Of a stretch of 52,107 nt of DNA, positions 19,490 through 28,289 are shown piece by piece. The stretch covers positions 1 to 52,107 of the forward strand of contig JAKQJK010000088.1 of NCBI GenBank assembly GCA_029561195.1, written 5' to 3'. A program made the position numbers and the translations under genes. Position 1 is the first letter of the stretch, and each line of letters begins with the position of its first letter. Under the pieces are notes generated by a model, which was not told where the DNA came from, did not search any database, and saw nothing but the letters and a program-made list of their open reading frames with translations. This DNA comes from Pseudomonadota bacterium. GTDB taxonomy: Bacteria; Pseudomonadota; Gammaproteobacteria; Burkholderiales; Burkholderiaceae_C.

Positions 19490-19518
19490 GGGGACTATGG
19501 CAACACAGTCCCCTTTTT
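19490..19518 (+). terminator. Terminator-like hairpin enclosing the ubiJ start codon
   Basis: A perfect 7-bp stem GGGGACT (19490-19496)/AGTCCCC (19507-19513) with a 10-nt loop beginning at the ubiJ ATG (19497-19499), followed by TTTTTCTTT. It has the form of an intrinsic terminator for the Tim44-like gene, 28 nt after its stop, but it overlaps the start and the only purine-rich ribosome site of ubiJ. It could therefore act as an attenuator or as a translation lock. Confidence 0.6.
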
Positions 19519-20021
19519 CTTTGCTTGAGGAGTTTCTGCAAAAACTCAGCTCCAGTTTCCAACCTCCAGACTGGGCGGTCGAAGAGACGCAGCGACGCGT
19601 CGTTTTGCTGCTGAACCATGTGCTGATGCAGGAGCCGGAGGCCATGGCCCGCCTGCTTCGTCAAAAAGGCCGGACCGTGATGGTGACCTGGCGCTCTGTT
19701 CGCCTTCAGCTGGTGGTGACGCCGGCGGGCTTGCTTGATCTGGCTGGGCCGCAGGCATCATCCGATTTGACGCTGACGGTGACGGAAGAATCGGCGGTTG
19801 CGCTGGTTCAGGCCGCACTCAAAGGTGACAAACCCACGGTGCGAATTGAAGGGGACGTTCAGTTGGCTGCTGAAGTCAACTGGCTGGTTGACCATGTCCG
19901 CTGGGATCTGGAAGAAGATCTATCCAGAATAATTGGTGACGTACCTGCCCATGCTGCTGCTGAAGCATTTCGCCGTGTTGCGCAGGCTCTGCGGGGATTT
20001 GTCAGCGGAACCAAATCATGA
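19497..20021 (+). CDS. ubiJ: Ubiquinone biosynthesis accessory factor UbiJ (SCP2 domain)
   Basis: 174 residues. UbiJ binds lipids through an SCP2-type sterol-carrier domain and with UbiK supports the soluble complex of aerobic ubiquinone synthesis. The N-terminal helix ([20 protein letters not shown]) and the SCP2 core ([20 protein letters not shown]) fit the family, as does the position between ubiE and ubiB. The ATG at 19497 is the only plausible start, since the next Met is residue 44. The start lies within a hairpin described separately. It overlaps ubiB by 4 nt (ATGA). Confidence 0.88.
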   Translation: MATQSPFSLLEEFLQKLSSSFQPPDWAVEETQRRVVLLLNHVLMQEPEAMARLLRQKGRTVMVTWRSVRLQLVVTPAGLLDLAGPQASSDLTLTVTEESAVALVQAALKGDKPTVRIEGDVQLAAEVNWLVDHVRWDLEEDLSRIIGDVPAHAAAEAFRRVAQALRGFVSGTKS

Positions 20022-21580
20022 CGCGCCTGTTTCGAGGCGCCTTCATTGTCTGGGTTGTGCTGCGATATGGCCTGGATGAGCTGGTCCTGACGAGTTTTCA
20101 GAAGCCCTGGCTTCGGTTGCTGGCGCGTATTGTTTCTGTGGGGCGAAATTTGCAGGCACCCCGCGGTCAGCGCTTGCGCGAAGCTCTGGAGCGTCTAGGC
20201 CCGATTTTTGTCAAATTTGGGCAGGTGCTGTCCACCCGTCGGGACCTGATGCCAGTCGATATTGCCGATGAGTTGGCGCGTCTGCAGGACCGCGTTCCAC
20301 CTTTTCGGTCTGATCTGGCAGTCGCCACCATTGAGCGCGTTTTCCGGAAACCTCTGCAGGAGATATTTGTCTCGTTCGAACAGGTGCCCGTTGCCAGTGC
20401 GTCCATTGCGCAGGTGCATTTTGCGGTGCTGAAGGATCGCGCTGGCCAAAATCGTGATGTGGCCGTGAAGGTGCTGCGTCCCGGCATGTTGCCGGCCATC
20501 GAAAAGGACCTGAGCCTGATGCGCATGATGGCAGGGTGGGTGGAAGGGCTGTCCGCCGATGGCAAGCGACTCAAGCCGAGGGAGGTTGTTGCCGAGTTTG
20601 ACAAGTACCTGCACGACGAACTGGATCTGGTGCGGGAAGCGTCCAGTGCAGCCCAGTTGCGTCGGAACATGGCAGGGCTGAATCTGGTGCTGATACCCGA
20701 GATGATGTGGGATTACTGCACCACCGAGGTTATCGTGATGGAGCGCATGGATGGCATCTCGATTAACCAGGTGGGCCGGTTGCGCGAAGCGGGGGTGGAT
20801 ATTCCCAAGCTGGCCAGAGACGGAGTCACGCTCTTCTTTACACAGGTTTTCCGGGATGGTTTTTTCCATGCCGACATGCATCCCGGCAATATCCAGGTGA
20901 GTGTGGCGCCCGCCACATTCGGCCGTTATATCTCGCTGGATTTCGGTATCGTTGGCACGCTGACTGCATCTGACAAGGAATATTTGGCCCACAATTTTGT
21001 GGCTTTCTTCCGGCGCGATTACAAGCGGGTTGCCCAGCTGCACATTGAGTCAGGCTGGGTTCCAGCCGGTACACGGGTCGACGAACTGGAGGGTGCGATT
21101 CGTTCGGTTTGCGAGCCATATTTTGATCGCCCACTGAAGGAAATCTCGCTGGGCATGGTGTTGATGCGGCTATTCCAGACCTCACGCCGGTTTCATGTTG
21201 AGATCCAGCCACAACTGGTCTTGTTACAAAAGACGCTTCTAAACATAGAGGGGCTCGCACGGGATCTGGACCCTGAGCTGGATTTATGGAGTACTGCCAA
21301 GCCTTTCCTGGAAAAATGGATGCTGGAGCAGGTTGGGCCCCAAAAATTTCTCGACAAAATGAAGGAGGAGTCTGCTGCCTACGCAAAATTTTTGCCGGAA
21401 CTACCCAGGTTGCTCCACGAGTACTTAAGGCGTAACAATGGTGAAAGTGAGCGTGGCCTGCAAGACCTGCTTACAGAGCAAAAGCGGACAAACAAGCTTT
21501 TGCAAGGGCTGATTTATGGTGGTATTGGTTTTGCGCTGGGTCTAATTGCCATGCAAATCCTGATTCGCGTGCGCCTGTAG
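20018..21580 (+). CDS. ubiB: Ubiquinone biosynthesis kinase-like protein UbiB
   Basis: 520 residues. Atypical kinase-like ATPase of the ABC1/COQ8 group needed for ubiquinone synthesis; it is thought to help extract or organise lipid intermediates. The family KxGQ motif is KFGQ at 66-69, with [18 protein letters not shown] and DFGIVGT as nucleotide and metal-binding parts. The C-terminus [19 protein letters not shown] forms a membrane helix. It starts within the ubiJ stop and closes the ubi cluster. The next gene is 80 nt away with a -10-like box between. Confidence 0.97.
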   Translation: MTRLFRGAFIVWVVLRYGLDELVLTSFQKPWLRLLARIVSVGRNLQAPRGQRLREALERLGPIFVKFGQVLSTRRDLMPVDIADELARLQDRVPPFRSDLAVATIERVFRKPLQEIFVSFEQVPVASASIAQVHFAVLKDRAGQNRDVAVKVLRPGMLPAIEKDLSLMRMMAGWVEGLSADGKRLKPREVVAEFDKYLHDELDLVREASSAAQLRRNMAGLNLVLIPEMMWDYCTTEVIVMERMDGISINQVGRLREAGVDIPKLARDGVTLFFTQVFRDGFFHADMHPGNIQVSVAPATFGRYISLDFGIVGTLTASDKEYLAHNFVAFFRRDYKRVAQLHIESGWVPAGTRVDELEGAIRSVCEPYFDRPLKEISLGMVLMRLFQTSRRFHVEIQPQLVLLQKTLLNIEGLARDLDPELDLWSTAKPFLEKWMLEQVGPQKFLDKMKEESAAYAKFLPELPRLLHEYLRRNNGESERGLQDLLTEQKRTNKLLQGLIYGGIGFALGLIAMQILIRVRL

Positions 21581-21589
21581 GTCAATGTC

Positions 21590-21621
21590 CTGACCTTAAA
21601 ACAGGGTCGGCAGCCTATAAT
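21590..21621 (+). promoter_or_regulatory. Possible promoter of the fmdB-DUF502-aspS group
   Basis: A consensus -10 box TATAAT lies at 21616-21621, 40 nt before the fmdB start, in the 80-nt gap after ubiB. A -35 match is poor: ACCTTA at 17-nt spacing or CTGACC at 20 nt. The perfect -10 supports a separate transcription start, but the call is weak without a better -35. Confidence 0.4.
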
Positions 21622-21660
21622 TGAAGGTTTTGCACCTTTACCAACGCCCTTAATTACGCC

Positions 21661-22038
21661 ATGCCAATTTACGCCTACAAATGCGAGTCCTGCGGGTTCG
21701 CCAAGGACGTGCTGCAAAAGATGTCTGACGCTCCGTTGACTGATTGCCCCGGTTGCGGTGCAGCCACATTCAAGAAGCAACTTACTGCTGCAGGCTTTCA
21801 GTTGAAGGGTTCTGGCTGGTATGTCACGGACTTCAAGGGAGGCGCCGCAGGTGCGACTGCGTCTTCAGCAGGGCCGGAAGGTGGCAAAGCGGAATCTGCT
21901 ACGACAGGTAGCTCTGGCGGCCAAAGTGATACCAGCTCGGCAGGAAAGTCTGCAGAGAGTGCAACTCCGGCGGCCAAAACCGAGTCGGCACCGGCCACGC
22001 CCAGTACCAGCTCTACTTCATCCGGTACGACCAAGTGA
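21661..22038 (+). CDS. FmdB-family zinc ribbon protein
   Basis: 125 residues. N-terminal FmdB/CxxC zinc ribbon MPIYAYKCESCGF with zinc-ligand pairs Cys8/Cys11 and Cys29/Cys32 and the closing FKKQLTAAGFQLKGSGWYVT. The family is described as putative regulatory proteins; the biochemical role is not settled. From about residue 60 the protein is a low-complexity Gly/Ala/Ser/Thr tail, probably disordered, that varies between relatives. Its stop overlaps the DUF502 gene by 4 nt. The pairing FmdB-DUF502-aspS is one I remember from many betaproteobacteria. Confidence 0.92.
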   Translation: MPIYAYKCESCGFAKDVLQKMSDAPLTDCPGCGAATFKKQLTAAGFQLKGSGWYVTDFKGGAAGATASSAGPEGGKAESATTGSSGGQSDTSSAGKSAESATPAAKTESAPATPSTSSTSSGTTK

Positions 22039-22667
22039 AAACGTTCATGGATTCTTTCCGGAAATGGCTGCTGGCCGGTTTGCTGGTCATCGTGCCCATT
22101 GCCATCACCGTGTGGGTACTGGAGTGGGTTATCAGCACGCTGGACAAGACCTTGCTCATTCTCCCGGCTAGCTGGCATCCTGACCAGTTGATCGGCTTTC
22201 ACATTCCCGGGTTCGGCGTTTTGCTGGCGCTGGCAATTTTGTTGGTCCTGGGGGCTACGGCCAGCAATTTCTTTGGCAACAAGCTGGTGAACTGGTGGCA
22301 CGCTCTGTTGAACCGCATACCCATCGTTCGCTCGATTTATTCCGGCGTGAAACAGGTATCCGACACCTTGTTCTCCGAGTCTGGCAACGCGTTCCGTAAA
22401 GCAGTTCTGATCCAGTGGCCGCGTGAAAATGTCTGGACAATAGCATTTGTGACCGGCAACCCTGGCGGCGACGTCGCCAACCATCTTCATGGTGACTATC
22501 TGAGTCTGTATGTTCCCACCACACCCAATCCTACGGGTGGCTATTTCGTAATGCTCAAGACCAGTGATTGCATTGAACTCAAAATGAGTGTGGATGAAGC
22601 GTTGAAATACATCGTCTCGATGGGCGTTGTCGTTCCGTATGCTCACGTCCCCTCATTAATCAAATAA
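22035..22667 (+). CDS. DUF502 family membrane protein
   Basis: 210 residues. Two N-terminal membrane helices (LLAGLLVIVPIAITVWVLEW near 12-31 and LIGFHIPGFGVLLALAILLVL near 52-72, cited as landmarks) are followed by a conserved soluble part with NRIPIVRSIYSGVKQVSD and VFVPTTPNPTGG-like VYVPTTPNPTGGYF (YVPTTPNPTGG in the sequence). These are the marks of DUF502, a family widespread in bacteria and plant chloroplasts whose function is unresolved. Start 22035 overlaps the fmdB stop. A hairpin and the aspS ribosome site follow. Confidence 0.9.
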   Translation: MKTFMDSFRKWLLAGLLVIVPIAITVWVLEWVISTLDKTLLILPASWHPDQLIGFHIPGFGVLLALAILLVLGATASNFFGNKLVNWWHALLNRIPIVRSIYSGVKQVSDTLFSESGNAFRKAVLIQWPRENVWTIAFVTGNPGGDVANHLHGDYLSLYVPTTPNPTGGYFVMLKTSDCIELKMSVDEALKYIVSMGVVVPYAHVPSLIK

Positions 22668-22673
22668 CCTGTT

Positions 22674-22695
22674 TGCACCCAATTAGACGGGTGCA
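22674..22695 (+). other. Stem-loop in the aspS leader
   Basis: TGCACCC (22674-22680) pairs perfectly with GGGTGCA (22689-22695) around an 8-nt loop. It sits 7 nt after the DUF502 stop and 21 nt before the aspS ATG. No T run follows, so it is not a standard terminator. It could stabilise mRNA or block read-through. Confidence 0.45.
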
Positions 22696-22716
22696 GTTCC
22701 TGAAGAGAGCCCAAGA

Positions 22717-24531
22717 ATGTCCATGCGTTCCCACTATTGCGGTCTGGTGACCGAAGCCCTGTTAGGCGAAACTGTCTCGTTGTGCGGTTGGGTGAATCGT
22801 CGCCGCGACCATGGCGGTGTCATTTTTGTGGACTTGCGTGACCGTGAAGGCTATGTGCAGGTGGTTTGCGATCCTGACCGGGCAGAGATGTTCAAGGTTT
22901 CTGAGGGCCTGCGAAACGAGTTTTGCGTGCAGGTAAAGGGCCTTGTGCGTGCGCGTCCGGACGGGACGACCAATGACAGCCTGAAGAGCGGCAAAGTGGA
23001 AGTGTTATGCCATGAGCTGATCGTGCTCAACCCGTCGGTAACCCCACCGTTTCAACTGGACGACGAGAATCTGAGCGAAACCACGCGCCTCACGCACCGT
23101 GTGCTGGACTTGCGCCGTCCTTACATGCAAAACAACCTGATGCTGCGCTACCGCGTTTCCATGGAAGTGCGCAAGTTTCTGGACGCCAATGGGTTTATCG
23201 ACATTGAAACGCCGATGTTGGGCAAGTCCACGCCAGAAGGTGCGCGCGACTACCTAGTGCCCAGTCGTGTGCATGATGGGCATTTCTTTGCGCTTCCACA
23301 AAGCCCGCAGCTGTTCAAGCAATTGTTGATGGTGGCTGGTTACGACCGCTACTACCAGATCACCAAGTGTTTCCGTGATGAAGACTTGCGGGCCGACCGT
23401 CAACCGGAATTCACACAGATCGATATCGAGACATCGTTCCTGACGGAAGAGGAAATTCGTGACATGTTCCAGGGCATGATCAAGACGGTGTTCAAGAACA
23501 CGATGGGTGTTGATCTCGGCGAGTTCCCGGTAATGCCTTATTCCGAGGCCATGCACCGCTATGGTTCGGACAAGCCTGACTTGCGAGTCAAGCTGGAATT
23601 CACTGAAGTCACTGATGTGATGACGGATGTTGATTTCAAGGTCTTCGCCGGTGCGGCAACGATGAAGGGAGGACGCGTAGTGGCACTTCGCGTGCCCGGC
23701 GGCGCTCGGGAAACGGGCGGCTTGACCCGCAGCGAGATCGATGCATACACCGAGTTCGTCAAGATTTATGGAGCCAAAGGCCTTGCATACATCAAGGTCA
23801 ACGAGCTTGCCAAGGGGCGTGATGGTCTGCAATCGCCTATCGTCAAGAACATTCATGATAAAGCCATCGCTGAAGTGCTGACACGTACCGGTGCTGCGGA
23901 CGGGGACCTGATTTTCTTTGGCGCAGACAAGACGAAGGTCGTCAACGATGCCATTGGTGCCTTGCGTATCAAAATTGGGCACAGCGAATTCGGCAAGAAA
24001 AATGGCTTGTTCGAAGCTGGCTGGCGCCCAATGTGGGTCGTGGACTTTCCAATGTTTGAATTTGACGACGAAGCCCAACGCTATACGGCGACACATCACC
24101 CCTTTACAGCGCCGAAGGACGGACACGAAGACTGGATGGTCACCGCGCCTGAGAAATGCATTTCCAAAGGGTATGACATGGTGCTCAATGGCTGGGAAAT
24201 GGGCGGCGGTTCGGTGCGTATCCATCGCGCCGACGTGCAGCAAAAAGTATTTGATGCCCTGAAGATCACACCGGAAGAAGCCCAGGACAAGTTTGGCTTC
24301 CTGCTGGACGCGTTGCAGTACGGAGCACCACCGCACGGTGGATTGGCGTTTGGCTTGGATCGCGTTGTGACCCTAATGACCGGTGCTGAATCTATCCGTG
24401 ACGTGATTGCCTTCCCCAAGACGCAGCGCGCACAGGACTTGCTAACGCAGGCTCCCAGCATGGTGGACGAGAAGCAGCTGCGAGAATTGCATATCAAGCT
24501 TCGAAACACGGAGCTGCAGAAGGCTGGCTGA
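22717..24531 (+). CDS. aspS: Aspartyl-tRNA synthetase
   Basis: 604 residues, the normal length of bacterial AspRS. An N-terminal OB-fold anticodon domain ([20 protein letters not shown]) is followed by the class II catalytic core: motif 2 [19 protein letters not shown] near residue 215, the bacterial GAD insertion domain in the middle, and motif 3 [15 protein letters not shown] near 545. Start 22717 follows AAGAGAG. Many betaproteobacteria use such an enzyme also to make Asp-tRNA-Asn, but this cannot be decided here. nudB follows after 20 nt. Confidence 0.98.
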   Translation: MSMRSHYCGLVTEALLGETVSLCGWVNRRRDHGGVIFVDLRDREGYVQVVCDPDRAEMFKVSEGLRNEFCVQVKGLVRARPDGTTNDSLKSGKVEVLCHELIVLNPSVTPPFQLDDENLSETTRLTHRVLDLRRPYMQNNLMLRYRVSMEVRKFLDANGFIDIETPMLGKSTPEGARDYLVPSRVHDGHFFALPQSPQLFKQLLMVAGYDRYYQITKCFRDEDLRADRQPEFTQIDIETSFLTEEEIRDMFQGMIKTVFKNTMGVDLGEFPVMPYSEAMHRYGSDKPDLRVKLEFTEVTDVMTDVDFKVFAGAATMKGGRVVALRVPGGARETGGLTRSEIDAYTEFVKIYGAKGLAYIKVNELAKGRDGLQSPIVKNIHDKAIAEVLTRTGAADGDLIFFGADKTKVVNDAIGALRIKIGHSEFGKKNGLFEAGWRPMWVVDFPMFEFDDEAQRYTATHHPFTAPKDGHEDWMVTAPEKCISKGYDMVLNGWEMGGGSVRIHRADVQQKVFDALKITPEEAQDKFGFLLDALQYGAPPHGGLAFGLDRVVTLMTGAESIRDVIAFPKTQRAQDLLTQAPSMVDEKQLRELHIKLRNTELQKAG

Positions 24532-24551
24532 GGTTCTGGCGGGAGAGCTGA

Positions 24552-25031
24552 ATGACGACTCCCGTTGGCGGCTACAAAATTCCACAATCCGTGCTGGTGG
24601 TGATCCACACTCCTGCACTGGAAGTACTGCTGATCCGCCGTGCCGATGCTGACGAGTTCTGGCAATCGGTCACTGGGAGCAAAGACCATGACGACGAAGA
24701 GTTTCACTTCACTGCCGTAAGGGAGGTACTGGAGGAAACGGGTATAGATTGCGGCGAAAGCAGTCCGATGGCCATTGGGCTTCGAGACTGGTGTCTTGAA
24801 AACGTCTATGAGATATATCCGCGGTGGCTCCATCGCTATGCCCCGGGGATAACACGCAATACGGAGCATCTGTTTGGTCTTGAGGTGCCTGAGCCTGTAT
24901 TTGTGCGATTGAGCCCGCGGGAGCATACAGAATTTTTGTGGCTTCCATACCAGCAAGCGGCGGAAAAATGCTTTTCTCCATCCAATGCGGAGGCGATACT
25001 GATGCTTCCCCGGTTTGTGGGAAATCATTGA
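24552..25031 (+). CDS. nudB: Dihydroneopterin triphosphate diphosphatase (Nudix)
   Basis: 159 residues. Removes pyrophosphate from dihydroneopterin triphosphate, the second step of folate synthesis after FolE. A Nudix box spans about 42-64 and ends REVLEETG with the metal-binding glutamates. The motif ADEFWQSVTGS and the C-terminal LSPREHTEFLWLPYQQAAEK are characteristic of the NudB/NtpA branch. A ribosome site GGGAG lies 8 nt before the ATG. It follows aspS as in many proteobacteria, and folE lies three genes downstream in the same direction. Confidence 0.93.
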   Translation: MTTPVGGYKIPQSVLVVIHTPALEVLLIRRADADEFWQSVTGSKDHDDEEFHFTAVREVLEETGIDCGESSPMAIGLRDWCLENVYEIYPRWLHRYAPGITRNTEHLFGLEVPEPVFVRLSPREHTEFLWLPYQQAAEKCFSPSNAEAILMLPRFVGNH

Positions 25032-25056
25032 ACCCACCTGTAGAAATGCATATCCC

Positions 25057-25791
25057 ATGACCACGCTTCGTGTTGCCACCTACAACATCCATAAGGGTGT
25101 ACAGGGTTTTGGCCCGAATCGCCGCCTGGAGATTCATAACCTGGGCCATGCAGTAGAACAGCTTGATGCAGACATCATTTGTCTGCAGGAAGTACGCAAG
25201 GTTCATCGACGCGAGGAAGAATACTTCACGCGATGGCCGGAGTTGCCGCAAGCTGATTTCCTTGCGCCGGAAGGGTATGAAGCTGTCTACCGCACCAATG
25301 CCGTGACCCGCCACGGTGAACACGGCAATGCCATGTTGTCACGATGGCCCGTGATCATGCACCAGCACGAAGACATGTCGGACCATCGATTTGAGCAACG
25401 AGGCCTGCTTCACGCCGAGGTGCTGGTGGATAGTCAATCGGTTCATGTTGTGGTTGTTCATTTGGGGCTGATTAAAGCGAGTCGCACTCGGCAGGTAGCC
25501 CAGTTGCAACGCTACATCGCACGTGAGATTCCTGAAGTAGCACCCCTGCTGATCGCAGGTGACTTCAATGATTGGGGAAACCTCGTACACACCGCGTTTG
25601 CCAAGGTGGGGCTCACTTCGTTTCAAGCTTCCAGACATCCGACATTTCCTGCCCGTCTGCCGCTGGTTCAACTGGACCATGTTTTTGGCAGAGGATTGAA
25701 TCCGCTTGCGGTGCATGTGCCGCGTGGTCGCATTTGGTGGCAGATGTCGGATCACCTGCCGTTGATCGCGGAATTCAGCTTCCCGAAATAA
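25057..25791 (+). CDS. Endonuclease/exonuclease/phosphatase family protein
   Basis: 244 residues in the EEP fold (DNase I, exonuclease III and inositol phosphatases). Metal and catalytic motifs are clear: TYNIHKG near 8-14, ICLQEVR with the Glu ligand near 48, GDFNDW near 170, and a final SDHLPLIAEF with the catalytic Asp-His pair. The substrate (nucleic acid or a phosphodiester lipid) cannot be told. The pairing with clsB, 11 nt downstream, is common in Burkholderiales and hints at membrane phospholipid work. The start at 25057 fits the fold; an upstream ATG at 25015 overlaps nudB. Confidence 0.88.
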   Translation: MTTLRVATYNIHKGVQGFGPNRRLEIHNLGHAVEQLDADIICLQEVRKVHRREEEYFTRWPELPQADFLAPEGYEAVYRTNAVTRHGEHGNAMLSRWPVIMHQHEDMSDHRFEQRGLLHAEVLVDSQSVHVVVVHLGLIKASRTRQVAQLQRYIAREIPEVAPLLIAGDFNDWGNLVHTAFAKVGLTSFQASRHPTFPARLPLVQLDHVFGRGLNPLAVHVPRGRIWWQMSDHLPLIAEFSFPK

Positions 25792-25802
25792 GGTCCATAT
25801 TG

Positions 25803-27029
25803 ATGTCGACACTAGCGGGCGGCCATCAATTGCAACTCTTAGAAGGGGGTGGTGAGTTCTTCCCGGCGTTGACAGCGGCCATTGATCAGGCCAGGCGAGA
25901 GGTCCGACTGGAGACCTACATTTTCGATTTTGAGGGTGCTGGAACTAGCGTTGCGATGGCGCTGGAGCGTGCCGCTACACGTGGAGTTGCCGTCTTTCTG
26001 GTGATGGATGGCGTAGGTACCCCCCGCCTTCCAGCGCAATGGGTTGAACGCTTCGACCAGGCCGGCGTGAAGTGGCGCATCTTTTCACCGCTGGGAGGGC
26101 TTGGCTTGTTGATTCCCAGCCGATGGCGGCGACTGCACCGCAAACTGTGTGTAGTAGATGGCCTGCAGGCGTTTTGTGGCGGCATCAATGTGCTGGATGA
26201 TTTACATGACCCAAACCATGGACCACTGACGGCTCCCAGGTTCGATTTTGCCGTTTGTGTAAGTGGGCCTCTGGTACAGGACGTGCATCAGGCGTTGGCC
26301 TTGTTCTGGACACGCATGGAAGTCAGCAGAACGGTGCGTCAGCCAGATCTGCAAGCGGCTTGGCAATCGCTGCACGAGGTCGTCGCCACGGAATGGAAAA
26401 CCCATTGGCACGAAAAGCCAGTCCCGTCACGATCAACACCCAACGGTGGGGCCAGGGCGCGCGCAGGGCTAGTGCTGCGAGACAATGTTCGTAACCGGAC
26501 CCGTATCGAGCGCAGCTACCGTCAGGCTATTGGAGAAGCGAGGCACGAAATCATTATTGCCAATGCTTACTTTCTCCCAGGTGCCAAATTGCGCAAAGCG
26601 CTGATTCATGCGGCCAAACGCGGTGTACGGGTGCGCCTGCTTCTGCAAGGTCGTTATGAATATTTCATGCAGTACCACGCAGCCAGGCCGGTATACGGCG
26701 CTTTGCTGGCAGCCGGTGTGGAGATCACCGAATACGCTACCAGTTTCCTTCACGCGAAAGTGGCAGTGATTGACGGGCGGTGGGCGACAGTGGGTTCTTC
26801 CAATCTGGATCCTCTGAGTTTGTTGCTGGCACGGGAAGCCAACGTGCAGGTGGAGGATGCTGCATTCGCAGCTGCTTTGCATCTGAAACTGGAGCAGGCC
26901 ATGGAGCGGGATGGTCACCGCGTAGATCCCGCCGAATACGCCAACCGGCCTTGGCAGATGCGCATTCGGGACCGTGTTGCTTTCGCCCTGATGCGTTTGG
27001 CACTGTTTCTGAGCGGGAATCGCTACTGA
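25803..27029 (+). CDS. clsB: Cardiolipin synthase B (phospholipase D family)
   Basis: 408 residues. Transfers phosphatidyl groups to make cardiolipin, or a related phospholipid, at the inner membrane. Two HKD motifs typical of the superfamily are present: HRKLCVVDG at 112-120 and HAKVAVIDG at 317-325. Length and spacing match ClsB rather than ClsA, and there is no long N-terminal membrane anchor. The C-terminal RVAFALMRLALFLSG may bind the membrane. The ATG at 25803 was chosen because the homologous part begins there. The stop codon lies in copy D of the dispersed repeat. Confidence 0.92.
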   Translation: MSTLAGGHQLQLLEGGGEFFPALTAAIDQARREVRLETYIFDFEGAGTSVAMALERAATRGVAVFLVMDGVGTPRLPAQWVERFDQAGVKWRIFSPLGGLGLLIPSRWRRLHRKLCVVDGLQAFCGGINVLDDLHDPNHGPLTAPRFDFAVCVSGPLVQDVHQALALFWTRMEVSRTVRQPDLQAAWQSLHEVVATEWKTHWHEKPVPSRSTPNGGARARAGLVLRDNVRNRTRIERSYRQAIGEARHEIIIANAYFLPGAKLRKALIHAAKRGVRVRLLLQGRYEYFMQYHAARPVYGALLAAGVEITEYATSFLHAKVAVIDGRWATVGSSNLDPLSLLLAREANVQVEDAAFAAALHLKLEQAMERDGHRVDPAEYANRPWQMRIRDRVAFALMRLALFLSGNRY

Positions 27030-27077
27030 AATAATAGCTACTCACGTACATTCTACGCGGGTTAAAGGGCAAAAACC
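27022..27077 (+). repeat. Dispersed palindromic element, copy D (clsB/folE gap)
   Basis: Head GCTACTGAAATAATAGC (GCTA-N9-TAGC) then a tail ACTCACGTACATTCTACG and GGGTTAAAGGGCAAAAA. The head starts within the last two codons of clsB and includes its TGA stop (27027-27029). The tail is the most diverged of the five copies. It lies between clsB and folE, about 30 nt before the folE start. Confidence 0.6.
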
Positions 27078-27107
27078 CTACTGGCCAATCGCTGGTAATA
27101 TTCGTCC

Positions 27108-27833
27108 ATGTTAATGAAAACCCCCAATCCCATGAACTCAACCGATGAAGACATTGGTACACCGGTGTCCGTCAAGATCCGTCAGCGGCTGGTGGCGTCC
27201 CGCAAGCGTTTCAACGCCAACGACAATATTGCTGAATTCATCGAACCGGGGGAGCTCGAAAAACTGCTCGATGAAGTTGAAGAAAAGATGAAAGGCGTGC
27301 TTAGCAGCCTGGTTATTGACACTGAACGGGATCACAACACCGACAACACGGCACGCCGCGTTGCCAAGATGTATGTGAACGAGGTATTCAAAGGGCGGTA
27401 TGTAACGGCGCCCGTGATCACCGAGTTTCCCAACGCCGAACACCTGAACGAGCTCATGATCGTAGGCCCCATCACGGTGCGCAGTGCCTGCAGCCACCAT
27501 TTTTGCCCTGTGATAGGGAAAATCTGGATTGGTGTACTGCCCAATGAACACACCAATGTGATCGGACTTTCCAAGTACGCCCGGTTGGCCGAATGGATCA
27601 TGGGTCGCCCGCAGATTCAGGAAGAAGCGGTGGTGCAGCTGGCAGACTTGATCCAGCAAAAAACCCAGCCCGACGGGTTGGCGATTGTCATGGAAGCCAG
27701 CCACTATTGCATGGCCTGGCGCGGTGTTAAGGATATGGACAGCAAGATGATTAATTCCGTCATGCGTGGCACCTTTCTGAAAGACCCGAATCTGCGTCGC
27801 GAATTCCTGTCACTCATTCCCGGAAGAGGTTGA
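27108..27833 (+). CDS. folE: GTP cyclohydrolase I
   Basis: Up to 241 residues. Converts GTP to 7,8-dihydroneopterin triphosphate, the entry to folate synthesis; its product is the substrate of NudB encoded upstream. Zinc ligands are visible: Cys128 and a neighbouring His in SACSHHFCPVIGK, and Cys201 in SHYCMAWRG. GPITVRSACSHH and the C-terminal FLSLI are conserved. The start is uncertain: ATG at 27108, 27114 or 27132 are all in frame with no clear Shine-Dalgarno. A BLUF gene starts 4 nt after the stop. Confidence 0.96.
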   Translation: MLMKTPNPMNSTDEDIGTPVSVKIRQRLVASRKRFNANDNIAEFIEPGELEKLLDEVEEKMKGVLSSLVIDTERDHNTDNTARRVAKMYVNEVFKGRYVTAPVITEFPNAEHLNELMIVGPITVRSACSHHFCPVIGKIWIGVLPNEHTNVIGLSKYARLAEWIMGRPQIQEEAVVQLADLIQQKTQPDGLAIVMEASHYCMAWRGVKDMDSKMINSVMRGTFLKDPNLRREFLSLIPGRG

Positions 27834-27837
27834 AACC

Positions 27838-28260
27838 ATGCTCGTACGTCTTCTTTATGCAAGCCGCGCACTGGATACTAGCGCGGACGCCATCGACACC
27901 ATCCTGTCTCAGTCGCGGCAGTCCAACCCCGCCTGCGGCATCACAGGCATCCTGTGCTACGGTGGCGGAATTTTTTTGCAGGCGATCGAAGGGGGGCGCA
28001 TGGCGGTCAGCGAGCTGTATGGACATATCCAGAAAGACCCTCGCCACAAGGATGTGGTCCTGTTGCACTATGAGGAAATCGCCGAGCGCCGTTTTGGTGG
28101 CTGGACGATGGGACTGGTCAACATGTCCAAGATCAACACTTCCATCCTGCTGAAATACGCCGAGAAGCCTGAACTTGACCCCTACGCAGTATCTGGCCGG
28201 GTATCCCTGGCGCTACTTGAAGAATTGATGGCCACGGCGTCGATCATCGGCCGGGCCTAG
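27838..28260 (+). CDS. BLUF-domain blue-light sensor protein
   Basis: 140 residues forming a stand-alone BLUF domain, which binds FAD and senses blue light. All key photocycle residues are in place: Tyr7 in RLLYASRA, Asn30 in QSNPACGITG, Gln48 in IFLQAIEG, plus Trp89 and Met91 in GGWTMGL. The remaining ~40 residues form a C-terminal cap with no output domain, so it must act through a partner. It begins 4 nt after folE, so it is co-transcribed and probably translationally coupled. The partner cannot be identified from sequence. Confidence 0.93.
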   Translation: MLVRLLYASRALDTSADAIDTILSQSRQSNPACGITGILCYGGGIFLQAIEGGRMAVSELYGHIQKDPRHKDVVLLHYEEIAERRFGGWTMGLVNMSKINTSILLKYAEKPELDPYAVSGRVSLALLEELMATASIIGRA

Positions 28261-28289
28261 CGTTCGCCGGGCGTCTTGGCGGGTTTGCG

